64,000 nt of DNA from Agreia sp. COWG. GTDB taxonomy: Bacteria > Actinomycetota > Actinomycetes > Actinomycetales > Microbacteriaceae. The stretch is from NCBI RefSeq assembly GCF_904528075.1, contig NZ_LR882035.1, forward strand, positions 1,488,001-1,552,000, written 5' to 3'. Within the stretch, counting starts at the first letter, position 1. Each line of letters opens with the position of its first letter. The notes beneath the pieces are model-generated. The model saw nothing but the letters and a program-made list of their open reading frames with translations, made no database searches and was not told the origin of the DNA. Positions 1 through 9,745 of the stretch are shown piece after piece. The position numbers were made by a program, and so were the translations under genes.

Positions 1-446
1 TGCAGCTCTTCGCCGGTGATATCGATGGACAAGGCCTTTTCGAAGGCCGACCACGCGTTTGCGCTCGCCCGCTCTTCGGGCGCCCCAGCCGATCCGATCC
101 GCGCATCCGTTCGGTCGACCCAGCTCGCGCTGACTCCCACGACCCCCTCGGGAAGCACGGTGGCGGGCACGGAACCGTCGAGCTCGCCCTCGAGCAGCGC
201 GGTGATGCGCTTGATGGGGGTGAGCTTCCACTCGAGCTCGTAGCCGGTGACCTTCTCGAAGTCGGCGACGTCCGTCGACGTGAAGCGCTCGGCACGTGAC
301 TGCACCGGAACGTATGCGTCCCCTCCGTCTGAGTGGGCCTTCATACCGTGCTGCTCCGTTTCGCCGAGGATGCCGACCGCGGTCGTCCCCTCGACGGGCA
401 CGGCGCCCTCTTCGAGCGTGGTGTTCGCTGTTGGTGCTGCGGACAT
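1..446 (-). CDS. sufD: Fe-S cluster assembly protein SufD (partial, N-terminal ~148 residues)
   Basis: This is the N-terminal part of SufD, which with SufB and the ATPase SufC forms the SufBCD scaffold that assembles Fe-S clusters in the cytoplasm. The translation starts MSAAPTAN and contains the family-typical segment QSRAERFTSTDVADFE, followed by the start of the beta-helix region. It continues beyond position 1, so most of the protein is missing. Its ATG lies directly after the sufB stop codon (TAG at 447-449), so translation is probably coupled. The identification rests on the motif plus the sufB neighbour; the C-terminal catalytic face is not visible here. Confidence 0.9.
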   Translation of the reverse strand, partial: MSAAPTANTTLEEGAVPVEGTTAVGILGETEQHGMKAHSDGGDAYVPVQSRAERFTSTDVADFEKVTGYELEWKLTPIKRITALLEGELDGSVPATVLPEGVVGVSASWVDRTDARIGSAGAPEERASANAWSAFEKALSIDITGEEL

Positions 447-1865
447 CTAGCCGACACTGCCTTCCATGCCCATCTCGATGAGCTTGTTGAGTTCGAGCGC
501 GTACTCCATGGGGAGTTCGCGGGCGATGGGCTCGATGAAGCCTCGCACGATCATGGCCATGGCCTCGTCTTCGGGCAAACCGCGGCTCATCAGATAGAAG
601 AGCTGCTCTTCGCTGACTCGAGAGACGGTGGCCTCGTGGCCGAGCTGCACGTCGTCGACCCGGATGTCGATGGCCGGGTAGGTGTCGGAGCGCGACTTGG
701 TGTCGACCAGCAGGGCGTCGCAGCGCACCGTGTTCGCCGAGTGGTGAGCGTTCTCCGCCATGCGGACCTCGCCGCGGTAGCCTGCGCGGCCACCGCCTCG
801 AGCGATGGACTTCGACACGATCGACGACTGCGTGTACGGCGCCATGTGGATCATCTTGGCGCCCGCGTCCTGGTGCTGGCCGGGACCGGCGAACGCGACG
901 GACAGGGTCTCACCCTTGGCGTGCTCGCCGACGAGGTAGATCGACGGGTACTTCATGGTCACCTTGGAGCCGATGTTGCCATCGATCCACTCCATGGTGG
1001 CACCCTCGTGGGCGATCGCACGCTTGGTCACGAGGTTGTAGACGTTGTTCGACCAGTTCTGGATCGTCGTGTAGCGAACGCGGGCGTTCTTCTTGACGAT
1101 GATCTCCACGACCGCGGAGTGCAGCGAGTCGGACTTGTAGATCGGAGCTGTGCAGCCCTCGATGTAGTGCACGTAGCTGCCTTCATCGGCGATGATCAGC
1201 GTGCGCTCGAACTGGCCCATGTTCTCGGTGTTGATGCGGAAGTACGCCTGTAGGGGGATTTCGACGTGCACGTTCTTCGGAACGTAGACGAACGATCCCC
1301 CCGACCACACTGCCGTGTTCAGTGCGGCGAATTTGTTGTCGCCGGCCGGGATGACCGTGCCGAAGTACTCGGTGAAGAACTCCGGGTGCTCGCGCAGCGC
1401 CGTGTCGGTGTCCATGAAGATGACGCCCTGCGCCTCGAGATCTTCACGGATGGTGTGGTAGACCACCTCGGACTCGTACTGGGCGGCCACGCCGGAGACC
1501 AGGCGCTGACGCTCGGCCTCGGGGATGCCGAGCCGTTCGTAGGTGTTCTTGATGTCGTCGGGCAGGTCGTCCCAGGTGGTCGCCTGCTTCTCGGTCGACC
1601 GAACGAAATACTTGATGTTGTCGAAGTCGATACCGGAGAGATCGGCTCCCCACGTGGGCATCGGCTTGCGCTCGAAGAGCTGCAGACCCTTGAGGCGGTT
1701 CTTCAGCATCCATTCGGGCTCGCTCTTGAGAGCGGAGATACCGGTCACGACATCGGCATCGACCCCGCGTTTCGCGACGGCTCCGGCCGCGTCGGAGTCG
1801 GACCAACCGAATTCGTAAACCCCCAGGTTTTCGAGTTCCGGACGGTCGATTAGTACGTCAGACAT
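447..1865 (-). CDS. sufB: Fe-S cluster assembly protein SufB
   Basis: This encodes SufB (472 aa), the core beta-helix scaffold of the SufBCD complex that receives sulfur from SufS and builds Fe-S clusters. The start chosen is MSDVLIDRP at 1865 because a GGAAGGGAGAAAG ribosome site precedes it; a longer frame to 1907 has no such site and no homology. Family segments seen include [10 protein letters not shown] near the N-terminus, [21 protein letters not shown] (conserved Cys) and the C-terminal IMARGFI-type block [10 protein letters not shown]. It is the first gene of the suf operon and reads away from ctaA. A sufR-type repressor gene, common upstream of sufB in actinobacteria, is not adjacent. 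Confidence 0.97.
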   Translation of the reverse strand: MSDVLIDRPELENLGVYEFGWSDSDAAGAVAKRGVDADVVTGISALKSEPEWMLKNRLKGLQLFERKPMPTWGADLSGIDFDNIKYFVRSTEKQATTWDDLPDDIKNTYERLGIPEAERQRLVSGVAAQYESEVVYHTIREDLEAQGVIFMDTDTALREHPEFFTEYFGTVIPAGDNKFAALNTAVWSGGSFVYVPKNVHVEIPLQAYFRINTENMGQFERTLIIADEGSYVHYIEGCTAPIYKSDSLHSAVVEIIVKKNARVRYTTIQNWSNNVYNLVTKRAIAHEGATMEWIDGNIGSKVTMKYPSIYLVGEHAKGETLSVAFAGPGQHQDAGAKMIHMAPYTQSSIVSKSIARGGGRAGYRGEVRMAENAHHSANTVRCDALLVDTKSRSDTYPAIDIRVDDVQLGHEATVSRVSEEQLFYLMSRGLPEDEAMAMIVRGFIEPIARELPMEYALELNKLIEMGMEGSVG

Positions 1866-2171
1866 GACTTTCTCCCTTCCTTGTTGATCACAACCCGCGA
1901 ACCTCATCAGGCATTCCGAACCGCAACCCGATCAGCATTCGGTGCCGATCGCATAAGCGCTTGCCCGGCACATGCGCCGCAAAGGAAAACACCCGTACTT
2001 AGAATGTACTGAGGTCTGCGGGCGTGTGCCCCGCCCACCATCGGGCGATGTGCATCAAACACGTTCGAACGCGGATTTGTACAACTTTCAGATTCTACAG
2101 GTTCTGCCTGTCGGATAGAAGGCGCCGCTGTACTTCACCCTCCCCCGTCTCGATAAGGAACCATCTCACCT
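1866..2171. promoter_or_regulatory. Divergent intergenic region between sufB and ctaA
   Basis: This is the only stretch of about 300 bases without a gene. It must hold the promoters of both the suf operon and ctaA. Two short perfect inverted repeats are visible: CGTTCGAACG at 2062-2071 and ACAGG-ttctg-CCTGT at 2097-2111, both on the ctaA side. A TAGAAT hexamer sits at 2000-2005 between two GTAC tetramers. I could not pair any -10 with a convincing -35 element, and I do not recognise a defined operator. Shared regulation of Fe-S and haem genes from here is a guess. Confidence 0.4.
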
Positions 2172-3131
2172 GTGAATCGCCTCATCGCCCTGCTCCCGTC
2201 GTTCGTCGATCGTCGAGTGCGTGTGCTCGCCTGGCTGTCGCTCGTGTTCCAGATCGCGCTCATCGGAACGGGCGGAGCGGTACGTCTCACGGGGTCGGGC
2301 CTCGGCTGCCCGACCTGGCCGAGCTGCACAGACTCCTCCTTCGTGTCGACACCCGAGATGGGCATCCACGGCATCATCGAATTCGCCAATCGCATGCTCA
2401 CCTTCGTGCTCGCACTCATCGTGATTGCGGCGTTCCTCTCTGTCGTGCGGTACTGGCGAGCGAGGCGTGACCTGTTCGTGATCACCCTGCTGCAGGGCCT
2501 GTCCATCCCCCTGCAGGCCGTCATCGGGGGTATCACGGTCTTGACCGGCCTCAACCCGTACATCGTGGGCCTGCACTTCGTCATCTCGATCCTGCTGGTG
2601 GTGAACGCCACGATCTTTGTCTATCGGGCCTACCGCGGCCGGCGCGGGCCTCTGCGCATTGCGCCCCTGTGGGCGCTCGCCACGGCACACATCGCATCGC
2701 TCTTCGTCGCGATCACCGTCATCGTCGGTATCCTCACGACCGGCTCGGGCCCGCACGCCGGAGATGCGAAGACGCCCAGGAACGGTTTGGACGCGGAGCT
2801 TCTGCAGCACCTGCACAGCTGGCCCGCCTACGTGCTGCTCGGCCTGACCGTCGTTCTCGTGATCGGAGCGATCGCGCAGAAGCTGCCCATGCGTGGGTGG
2901 GTACTCACCCTTCTCGGAGTAGAGGCATTGCAGGTCGTCGTGGGCTTGACCCAGGCCAGGCTCGGCCTGCCTCCCCTGCTCGTCGGCATCCACATGGTTT
3001 TGGCAGGGCTTCTCGTCGCGGCGATGACGGCCGTCGTTCTCTCGATGCGTTCGTCGAGCGCATCGTCACAGTCCGCGGACGCGGCGCCGGTCGGTGAGAG
3101 CGCGACGGCAGAAAGCACCGCCGCCCGCTAG
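2172..3131 (+). CDS. ctaA: Haem A synthase CtaA (COX15/CtaA family)
   Basis: CtaA (319 aa) oxidises the methyl group of haem O to the formyl group of haem A for cytochrome aa3 oxidase. Eight hydrophobic segments are visible. Haem-ligand histidines occur in the expected four helices: MGIHGIIEF (His66), GLHFVIS, QHLHSW and GIHMVLAG. Cys46 and Cys52 lie in the first external loop, like the functional cysteine pair of the Gram-positive CtaA type. The start is GTG at 2172 with AAGGA about 12 nt upstream. The C-terminus ends in a Ser/Ala-rich cytoplasmic tail. It converges with ctaB; the two TAG stops share the tetranucleotide CTAG. Confidence 0.95.
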   Translation: MNRLIALLPSFVDRRVRVLAWLSLVFQIALIGTGGAVRLTGSGLGCPTWPSCTDSSFVSTPEMGIHGIIEFANRMLTFVLALIVIAAFLSVVRYWRARRDLFVITLLQGLSIPLQAVIGGITVLTGLNPYIVGLHFVISILLVVNATIFVYRAYRGRRGPLRIAPLWALATAHIASLFVAITVIVGILTTGSGPHAGDAKTPRNGLDAELLQHLHSWPAYVLLGLTVVLVIGAIAQKLPMRGWVLTLLGVEALQVVVGLTQARLGLPPLLVGIHMVLAGLLVAAMTAVVLSMRSSSASSQSADAAPVGESATAESTAAR

Positions 3132-4048
3132 AACGGCAGCAGCGGGTCGATCGCCACGGCCAAAAACACCAGCGTGAGGTAGCTGATCGAGGCGTGGAAG
3201 ACGCGCATCGGCTTGACGATCTCACCGTGGATGGCTCGGTTGTACAGGCGATGGGTCTCGTAGATGAACCACACGCCCGAGCCGACGGCGACCACGGTGT
3301 AGACGATTCCCATGGGAGCGACCGGGATCAGTAAGAGAGAACAGGCGACGGTGGCCCAGGCGTAAAGGATCGTCTGGAGGCCGACGACAGCTCGGCCGCG
3401 AACGACCGCGAGCATGGGAACGTGTGCCGCCTTGTACTCTTCGCGATACTTCATCGAGAGCGGCCAGTAGTGCGGCGGCGTCCAAAGGAAGATGACGCCG
3501 AAGAGGATGAACGGCGTCCAGCTCAGTGAGTTGGTGACCGCGGCCCAGCCGATGAGCACCGGCATGCACCCCGCGATTCCGCCCCAGACGATGTTCTGGG
3601 ACGTACGCCGCTTGAGCCACACCGTGTAGAGGAAGACGTAGAGCAGGATCGCGATGAGAGACAGGGCTGCGGCGAGAAGATTGGCGAACACGGCGAGCCA
3701 CACGATCGAGGCGATACCGATCACCCAAGCGAAGACCAGCGCCTCACGGTCGGTGAGTTCCCCGGTGACCAGAGGCCTGCCCTGAGTGCGCTTCATCACG
3801 CGGTCGATGTCGCGATCGATATAGCAGTTGAAAGCCCCGGCGCTGCCCGCGCTCAGCGCGCCTCCGACGAGCGTTGCCGCCACGAGCCAGAGATTGGGGA
3901 TGCCGTTCTGCGCGAGGATCATGACCGGAGCCGTGGTGACGAGCAACAACTCGATCACCCGGGGCTTCGTCAGTGCGAAATACGCCTTGGTCTTGGCCGA
4001 CAGGCTGATCCGCCGGTTTTCGGTGCGGCCCTCTACAGCGACGTCCAT
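3128..4048 (-). CDS. ctaB: Protohaem IX farnesyltransferase (haem O synthase) CtaB
   Basis: CtaB (306 aa) is a UbiA-family membrane prenyltransferase that adds a farnesyl group to protohaem to make haem O, the substrate of CtaA. The prenyl-diphosphate/Mg site is seen in [20 protein letters not shown], and the second conserved block is [14 protein letters not shown]. About nine membrane segments follow a short soluble N-terminus. A stop codon precedes the ATG closely in frame, so 4048 is the first possible start; the GAGGAG ribosome site is only 2 nt away, which is unusually close. The 3' end overlaps ctaA by 4 nt on the opposite strand. Confidence 0.95.
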   Translation of the reverse strand: MDVAVEGRTENRRISLSAKTKAYFALTKPRVIELLLVTTAPVMILAQNGIPNLWLVAATLVGGALSAGSAGAFNCYIDRDIDRVMKRTQGRPLVTGELTDREALVFAWVIGIASIVWLAVFANLLAAALSLIAILLYVFLYTVWLKRRTSQNIVWGGIAGCMPVLIGWAAVTNSLSWTPFILFGVIFLWTPPHYWPLSMKYREEYKAAHVPMLAVVRGRAVVGLQTILYAWATVACSLLLIPVAPMGIVYTVVAVGSGVWFIYETHRLYNRAIHGEIVKPMRVFHASISYLTLVFLAVAIDPLLPF

Positions 4049-4142
4049 TACTCCTCAGACTTGCTCCGGCCCGTGCACCGGATGTGCCTCGGATTGCCCC
4101 ACTCAGTCTAGGCGACAGGTTCCGCCGCATCGTCCGAGGGGC

Positions 4143-4148
4143 TAGCGT
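4143..4148 (+). promoter_or_regulatory. -10 hexamer TAGCGT of the UPF0303 gene (leaderless)
   Basis: TAGCGT ends 7 nt before the ATG at 4156, which places the transcript start at the initiation codon. It fits the same arrangement seen before uvrA, uvrB, polA, rpe and others in this window. No clear -35 is visible. Confidence 0.5.
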
Positions 4149-4155
4149 GATGCCC

Positions 4156-4650
4156 ATGACGGCCTCCGAACCCTCCACGTCCCATGATTTCGCCCTGCTC
4201 GCACAGCGCATCGAGGCTGAGGTCGCCGAACTGACGATGGACGCGTTCGGTCCGGAGGACGCCCTGAGGCTCGGCCTCATCCTGGCACGGCGAGGAACCG
4301 AGGGCGCGCTGCCGATCGCCATCGACATCCGGCGGGATTCGCAGATCTTGTTCCATCTGGCACTGCGCGGCGCCCAGCCGGACAATGACATCTGGATCGA
4401 GCGGAAGGCACGTACGGTGCTGAGATATGGGATTCCCTCCCTCCTCGTGGGAACCCGCCCCAAGATCGATGGCCGACGCATCGAGAACGAGGGGTGGTTC
4501 GATCAGATGTCGTACGCGGCTCACGGCGGCGCATTCCCTCTTGTCGTCCGGGGCGCCGGGGTCGTCGCCGTCGCGACGGTATCCGGTCTCGCGCAGCTCG
4601 ACGACCATGACCTGGTCGTGGCGGCGCTTCGCGAGTTTGTCGAGGGGTAG
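4156..4650 (+). CDS. UPF0303 family protein (haem-degrading-like fold)
   Basis: A 164-aa protein of the UPF0303 (YBR137W-like) family; the molecular role of bacterial members is not established. The diagnostic blocks are PIAIDIRRDSQILFH, PDNDIWIERKARTV and YAAHGGAFPLVVRGAGVVA. Some databases label this fold haem-degrading, but nothing in the sequence proves haem binding; the nearby haem A genes make a haem or iron link tempting but unproven. ATG at 4156 is preferred over ATG at 4150 because a -10 hexamer sits 7 nt upstream; frames further upstream (to 4084) have no homology. Confidence 0.85.
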   Translation: MTASEPSTSHDFALLAQRIEAEVAELTMDAFGPEDALRLGLILARRGTEGALPIAIDIRRDSQILFHLALRGAQPDNDIWIERKARTVLRYGIPSLLVGTRPKIDGRRIENEGWFDQMSYAAHGGAFPLVVRGAGVVAVATVSGLAQLDDHDLVVAALREFVEG

Positions 4651-4672
4651 GGCCCGGCCCGGGGCGATTCCC

Positions 4673-4678
4673 TATACT
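4673..4678 (+). promoter_or_regulatory. Candidate -10 (TATACT) for the tkt operon
   Basis: TATACT stands about 180 nt before the tkt start in an otherwise GC-rich stretch just after the UPF0303 stop. A matching -35 is not obvious. If used, it gives tkt a leader of roughly 170 nt (4685-4856), in which I see no recognisable riboswitch. Confidence 0.4.
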
Positions 4679-4856
4679 TGATACGGCGACACGGCAGTCG
4701 GTGTTACCTGCGTGTCCTTCCAGCAGACAGGTCCTTTCGCACGTGCGACAGGACGTCCTCTGCGGCTTCACATGCGGATCTCCCTGCTGCCGATAGCAAC
4801 ACGGCGCCTGACGGGCTAACCTGCCCGGTTTGCAACTAAGAAGGGGCATATTCCTC

Positions 4857-6950
4857 GTGGCATCATTCCAATGGACTCCCATTGACGACCAGGCCGTATC
4901 CACGGCGAAGATTCTTGCGGCAGACGCCGTCGAGAAGGTAGGAAACGGGCATCCGGGAACGGCCATTAGCCTCGCCCCCGCCGCGTACCTGTTGTTCCAG
5001 AAGGTCATGCGTCGCGATCCCAGCGACAACGAATGGATCGGTCGTGACCGATTCATCCTGTCGGTCGGGCACAGCTCGCTGACGCAGTACATCCAGCTCT
5101 ACCTCGGCGGTTACGGCCTTGAGCTCGACGATCTCAAGGCGCTCCGCACCTGGGGCTCGCTCACGCCGGGACACCCCGAGTACGGCCACACCGATGGCGT
5201 CGAGATCACGACGGGCCCGCTGGGTCAGGGCCTCTCGTCGGCCGTGGGCTTCGCCTACGCCTCCCGCTTCGAGCGCGGTCTCTTCGACCCCGAGGCCGAG
5301 GCCGGCACGAGCCCCTTCGATCACTTCGTCTACACCATCGCCGGTGACGGCGATCTGCAGGAGGGCGTCACCAGCGAGGCATCCTCGCTCGCCGGTCACC
5401 AGCAGCTCGGCAACCTGATCGCGATCTACGACAGCAACCAGATCTCGATCGAAGACGACACCAACATCGCCTTCACCGAAGACGTGCGTGCGCGCTACGA
5501 GGCGTATCACTGGCACGTACAGGTCGTCGACTGGAAGAAGACGGGAGCCTACGTCGAAGACGTCGCGGCTCTGAATGACGCCATCGAGGCGGCCAAGGCC
5601 GAAACCTCGAAGCCGTCCCTCATCATTTTGAAGACCATCATCGGCTGGCCTTCGCCCAAGAAGCAGAACACGGGCAAGATCCACGGATCGGCGCTCGGCG
5701 CGGAAGAGCTCAAGGGCCTCAAGGAGGTTCTCGGCTTCGATCCGGAGAAGAGCTTCGAGGTCTCCGACGAGGTCATCGCTCACACTCGCAGTGCCGTCGA
5801 GCGCGGCCAGGCCGAGCACGCCGAGTGGATGAAGGGCTTCGATGCCTGGGCGAGTGCCAATCCAGAGAAGAAGACGCTCCTCGACCGCGTGCTCTCCGGA
5901 GACGTTCCCGAGGGCCTCGAGGAGGCGCTGCCGGTTTTCGAGGCCGGCAAGGCCGTCTCGACCCGCGCCGCATCCGGCAAGGTCATCAACGCGATCGCGC
6001 CGATCATGCCGGAGTTCTGGGGCGGCTCCGCCGACCTCGCCGAGTCGAACAACACCACGATCGAGACGGGTGCCTCGTTCATCCCGGCCGAGCACTCCAC
6101 TCACGAGTGGACGGGAAACCCTTACGGCCGTGTGCTGCACTTCGGTATCCGTGAGCACGCGATGGCCGCCATCCTCAACGGCATCGTGCTGCACGGCAAC
6201 ACGCGTCCTTTCGGAGGAACCTTCCTGATCTTCAGCGACTACATGCGGCCGGCCGTTCGCCTCGCTGCGCTCATGAAGTCGCCGGCCATCTACGTCTGGA
6301 CTCACGACTCCGTGGCCCTCGGCGAAGACGGCCCGACGCACCAGCCGATCGAGCAACTCGCAACGCTCCGCGCGATCCCGGGCCTCGACATCGTGCGCCC
6401 CGGCGACGCCAACGAGGTCGCCTACGCGTGGAAGACCATCCTCGAGCGTCGTAACGGCCCGGCTGGACTGGCGCTGACGCGGCAGAACATCCCCGTCTTC
6501 GAGCGCGGCGAGGGCGATGCCAATGGAGAGACCTTCGCTTCGGCGAAGAACGTGGCGAAGGGAGCATACGTGCTTGCAGAAGCTCCCAACGGAACCCCCG
6601 ACGTGATCTTCATCGCCACGGGCTCCGAGGTTCAGATCGCCGTCGAAGCGCGTGAGCTGCTGAAGGGCGAGGGAATCAACGCCCGCGTCGTGTCGGCGCC
6701 GAGCCTCGAGTGGTTCGAGGAGCAGGACGCGGCCTACCGCGAGTCGGTTCTCCCCGCAGCCGTCAAGGCACGCGTCTCGATCGAGGCCGGCCTCGACCTC
6801 ACCTGGCGTTCCTACGTCGGCGACCATGGCAAGAGCGTCTCGATCGAGCACTTCGGCGCATCGGCCGATTACCAGACGCTGTTCCGCGAGTTCGGCATGA
6901 CCACCGAGCACGCCGTCGAGGCCGCCAAGCTTTCGATCGCCTCGCTTTAA
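4857..6950 (+). CDS. tkt: Transketolase
   Basis: Transketolase (697 aa) is a thiamine-diphosphate enzyme moving two-carbon units between pentose-phosphate sugars. The ThDP-binding motif runs from GDGDLQEG to the following NQIS, and the substrate-binding His residues are seen in [16 protein letters not shown] and GREHAM-like GIREHAMAA. The catalytic Glu lies in the latter. GTG at 4857 is chosen because AAGAAGGGG precedes it by about 11 nt and MASFQWTP matches family N-termini. It is the first gene of tkt-tal-zwf-opcA-pgl. Confidence 0.97.
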   Translation: MASFQWTPIDDQAVSTAKILAADAVEKVGNGHPGTAISLAPAAYLLFQKVMRRDPSDNEWIGRDRFILSVGHSSLTQYIQLYLGGYGLELDDLKALRTWGSLTPGHPEYGHTDGVEITTGPLGQGLSSAVGFAYASRFERGLFDPEAEAGTSPFDHFVYTIAGDGDLQEGVTSEASSLAGHQQLGNLIAIYDSNQISIEDDTNIAFTEDVRARYEAYHWHVQVVDWKKTGAYVEDVAALNDAIEAAKAETSKPSLIILKTIIGWPSPKKQNTGKIHGSALGAEELKGLKEVLGFDPEKSFEVSDEVIAHTRSAVERGQAEHAEWMKGFDAWASANPEKKTLLDRVLSGDVPEGLEEALPVFEAGKAVSTRAASGKVINAIAPIMPEFWGGSADLAESNNTTIETGASFIPAEHSTHEWTGNPYGRVLHFGIREHAMAAILNGIVLHGNTRPFGGTFLIFSDYMRPAVRLAALMKSPAIYVWTHDSVALGEDGPTHQPIEQLATLRAIPGLDIVRPGDANEVAYAWKTILERRNGPAGLALTRQNIPVFERGEGDANGETFASAKNVAKGAYVLAEAPNGTPDVIFIATGSEVQIAVEARELLKGEGINARVVSAPSLEWFEEQDAAYRESVLPAAVKARVSIEAGLDLTWRSYVGDHGKSVSIEHFGASADYQTLFREFGMTTEHAVEAAKLSIASL

Positions 6951-6978
6951 CCCTCACGATTTTTCAAGGAGTATTTTC

Positions 6979-8091
6979 ATGACTGATTCAACCCCCACGG
7001 CCCAGCTCTCCGCAGCCGGCGTCAGCATCTGGCTCGACGACCTGTCGCGCTCGCGCATCACCTCGGGAGGGCTCGAGAAGCTCATCGCCGAGAAGAATGT
7101 CGTCGGCGTCACGACCAACCCGTCGATCTTCGCTGCAGCCCTGACCAACGGAGAGTCCTACGCCGAGCAGGTCGCCGAGCTGGCCAAGGCCGGCAAGAAC
7201 GTCACCGATGCCGTCTTCGAGATCACGACGCAGGACGTCGCGAACGGCTGCGACATCTTCCGTCCGATCTACGACGCGACGAACGGCTTCGACGGCCGCG
7301 TATCGATCGAGGTCGAGCCCGGACTGGCCAATGACGCTGCCGGCACCGCGAAGCAGGCGAAGGAGCTCTTCGACAAGGTCAACAAGGAGAACGTTCTCAT
7401 CAAGATCCCCGCGACCATCGCGGGACTCGAGGCGATCACCGAGACCATCGCAGCCGGCATCAGCGTGAACGTTACGCTCATCTTCAGCCTCGCTCGTTAC
7501 CGCGACGTCATCAACGCCTACCTGTCGGGCCTGGAGCGCGCCAAGGCGGCCGGCATCGACCTGTCGAAGATCCACAGCGTCGCGTCGTTCTTCGTCTCAC
7601 GCGTCGACACCGAGATCGACAAGCGTCTGGTCGCGATCGGAACAGACGAGGCCCTCGCGCTGAAGAGCAAGGCCGGCGTCGCGAACGCCCAGCTCGCCTA
7701 CGAGGTATACGAGCAGGCGTTCTCGACCGAGCGCGCCAAGGGACTGCTGGCCGCCGGCGCGAACAAGCAGCGCCCCCTGTGGGCCTCGACCGGTGTCAAG
7801 GACCCGAACGTCGCCGACACCACCTACGTGACCGAGCTCGTCGCCGCGGACGTCGTGAACACGATGCCCGAGAAGACGCTCGACGCCACGTTCGATCACG
7901 GTGTGATCACCGGCGACACGATCACGGGATCGTATGCAGAGGCCAATAAGGTGCTCGACGCGATCGCCGCCCAGGGCATCTCGTACGCCGAGGTCACAGA
8001 GTTGCTCGAGACCGAGGGTGTCGACAAGTTCATCGTCTCGTGGAACGAGCTCCTCGAGACGGTCACCACGGCACTCGAGTCCTCCAAGTGA
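6979..8091 (+). CDS. tal: Transaldolase
   Basis: Transaldolase (370 aa) transfers a dihydroxyacetone unit between sedoheptulose-7-P and glyceraldehyde-3-P. The Schiff-base lysine lies in NVLIKIPAT, and the N-terminal [14 protein letters not shown] and C-terminal [10 protein letters not shown] blocks are typical of the long actinobacterial type. AAGGAG lies 11 nt before the ATG. It follows tkt after 28 nt. Phosphoglucose isomerase (pgi), which I recall between tal and zwf in some relatives, is not here. Confidence 0.97.
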   Translation: MTDSTPTAQLSAAGVSIWLDDLSRSRITSGGLEKLIAEKNVVGVTTNPSIFAAALTNGESYAEQVAELAKAGKNVTDAVFEITTQDVANGCDIFRPIYDATNGFDGRVSIEVEPGLANDAAGTAKQAKELFDKVNKENVLIKIPATIAGLEAITETIAAGISVNVTLIFSLARYRDVINAYLSGLERAKAAGIDLSKIHSVASFFVSRVDTEIDKRLVAIGTDEALALKSKAGVANAQLAYEVYEQAFSTERAKGLLAAGANKQRPLWASTGVKDPNVADTTYVTELVAADVVNTMPEKTLDATFDHGVITGDTITGSYAEANKVLDAIAAQGISYAEVTELLETEGVDKFIVSWNELLETVTTALESSK

Positions 8092-8203
8092 GCGTTCGCG
8101 TCCACCCCATGGGCGCGGCGAGAGCGACCATCATGTTCACCCCGTTCCCCGCGTCCTCCACGCGCTGACCCTATCTGTCGACCCTCGGGTCACAAGGAGA
8201 TTC

Positions 8204-9745
8204 ATGCCCCCGGTAGAAATCACTCCGGAATACAACCCGCTTCGCATCCCCTCGGATCGGCGACTCAATAGAATCGCCGGTCCGAGCGGGCTCGTGATCT
8301 TCGGCGTCACAGGAGACCTGTCGCGCAAGAAGCTCATGCCAGCGGTCTACGACCTCGCGAATCGGGGTCTTCTTCCCCCCGGCTTCTCGCTCATCGGCTT
8401 CGCCCGTCGAGACTGGGAAGACCAGGACTTCGAGCGAGTGGTGCACGACGCCGTCAAGGAATACGCTCGCACGCCGTTCGATGAAGATGTCTGGCGCCAG
8501 TTGTCGGAGGGAATCCGCTTCGTGTCCGGCGAGTTCAACGACGACGAGGCGTTCGGTCACCTCAAGGAGACGATCGAGTCCCTGGATGCCGAGCGTGGCA
8601 CCATGGGCAACTACGCCTTCTATCTGTCGGTTCCGCCCAAGGCGTTCCCGCTTGTCACCGAGCAGTTGCGCCGATCGGGCCTCGCCCATCCGGAAGAAGG
8701 CCAATGGCGCAGGGTGGTCATCGAGAAACCGTTCGGAAGCGACCTCAAGACGGCGCGCGAGCTGAACGACGTGGTCGAGTCGGTCTTCGCCCCTGACTCG
8801 GTGTTCCGCATCGATCACTATCTCGGCAAAGAGACGGTTCAGAACATCCTGGCGCTGCGATTCGCCAACCAGCTGTATGAGCCCATTTGGAACTCCAACT
8901 ACGTCGACCACGTGCAGATCACGATGGCCGAGGATATCGGAGTGGGCGGCCGAGCCGGCTACTATGACGGCATTGGCGCGGCACGCGACGTCATCCAGAA
9001 CCACCTGCTGCAGCTTCTCGCCCTCACGGCGATGGAGGAGCCCATCTCATTCAACGCCGCTGACCTGCGTGCCGAGAAAGAGAAGGTGCTCGCGGCGATC
9101 CGGCTGCCGAAGGACCTGGGCAAGCACACCGCCCGCGGACAGTACGCGGGCGGCTGGCAGGGTGGCGAGAAGGTCACCGGATTCCTCGAGGAAGACGGTA
9201 TGAATCCCGAATCGCTGACCGAGACCTACGCGGCCATGCGGCTCGACATCGGAACCCGCCGCTGGGCGGGAGTGCCCTTCTACCTGCGCGCGGGCAAGCG
9301 CCTCGGTCGTCGGGTCACAGAGATCGCGGTCGTCTTCAAACGCGCCCCCCAGTATCTGTTCGCCGACAGCCAGACCTCGGCCCTCGGGCAGAACGCGCTT
9401 GTCATCAGGGTCCAGCCCGACGAGGGTGTCACTATTCGTTTCGGCTCGAAGGTTCCCGGCGCGGGCATGCAGGTACGCGACGTCACCATGGACTTCGGTT
9501 ACGGCCACGCCTTCACCGAGGCGAGCCCGGAGGCCTATGAGCGCCTCATCCTCGATGTGCTCCTGGGCGACCCACCCCTGTTCCCCCGCCAGGAGGAGGT
9601 GGAGCTCTCGTGGAAGATTCTCGATCCGATCGAGGAGTTCTGGACGACGCAGGGACAGCCCGATCAGTATCGCCCCGGAACCTGGGGCCCCGACTCCGCA
9701 GACGAGATGCTCGCCCGCGACGGAAGAACCTGGAGGCGGCCATGA
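8204..9745 (+). CDS. zwf: Glucose-6-phosphate 1-dehydrogenase
   Basis: Zwf (513 aa) oxidises glucose-6-phosphate to 6-phosphogluconolactone with NADP. The nucleotide site is GVTGDLSRKKLMP and the active-site block is RIDHYLGKETVQN. ATG at 8204 has AAGGAG 8 nt upstream (8195-8200); an open frame reaching back to 7934 lies inside tal and is not coding. The 112 nt between tal and zwf show no other gene. The stop overlaps the opcA start by 4 nt (ATGA), consistent with OpcA being made together with Zwf. Confidence 0.97.
   Translation: MPPVEITPEYNPLRIPSDRRLNRIAGPSGLVIFGVTGDLSRKKLMPAVYDLANRGLLPPGFSLIGFARRDWEDQDFERVVHDAVKEYARTPFDEDVWRQLSEGIRFVSGEFNDDEAFGHLKETIESLDAERGTMGNYAFYLSVPPKAFPLVTEQLRRSGLAHPEEGQWRRVVIEKPFGSDLKTARELNDVVESVFAPDSVFRIDHYLGKETVQNILALRFANQLYEPIWNSNYVDHVQITMAEDIGVGGRAGYYDGIGAARDVIQNHLLQLLALTAMEEPISFNAADLRAEKEKVLAAIRLPKDLGKHTARGQYAGGWQGGEKVTGFLEEDGMNPESLTETYAAMRLDIGTRRWAGVPFYLRAGKRLGRRVTEIAVVFKRAPQYLFADSQTSALGQNALVIRVQPDEGVTIRFGSKVPGAGMQVRDVTMDFGYGHAFTEASPEAYERLILDVLLGDPPLFPRQEEVELSWKILDPIEEFWTTQGQPDQYRPGTWGPDSADEMLARDGRTWRRP

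Noticed and set aside
2166..2993. A 275-codon frame antisense to ctaA
   Set aside because: The charged, low-complexity product is the mirror of a membrane protein gene; ctaA explains the region.
4863..6911. A 682-codon frame antisense to tkt
   Set aside because: Same reason: transketolase is certain and the antisense translation has no recognisable domain or start signal.
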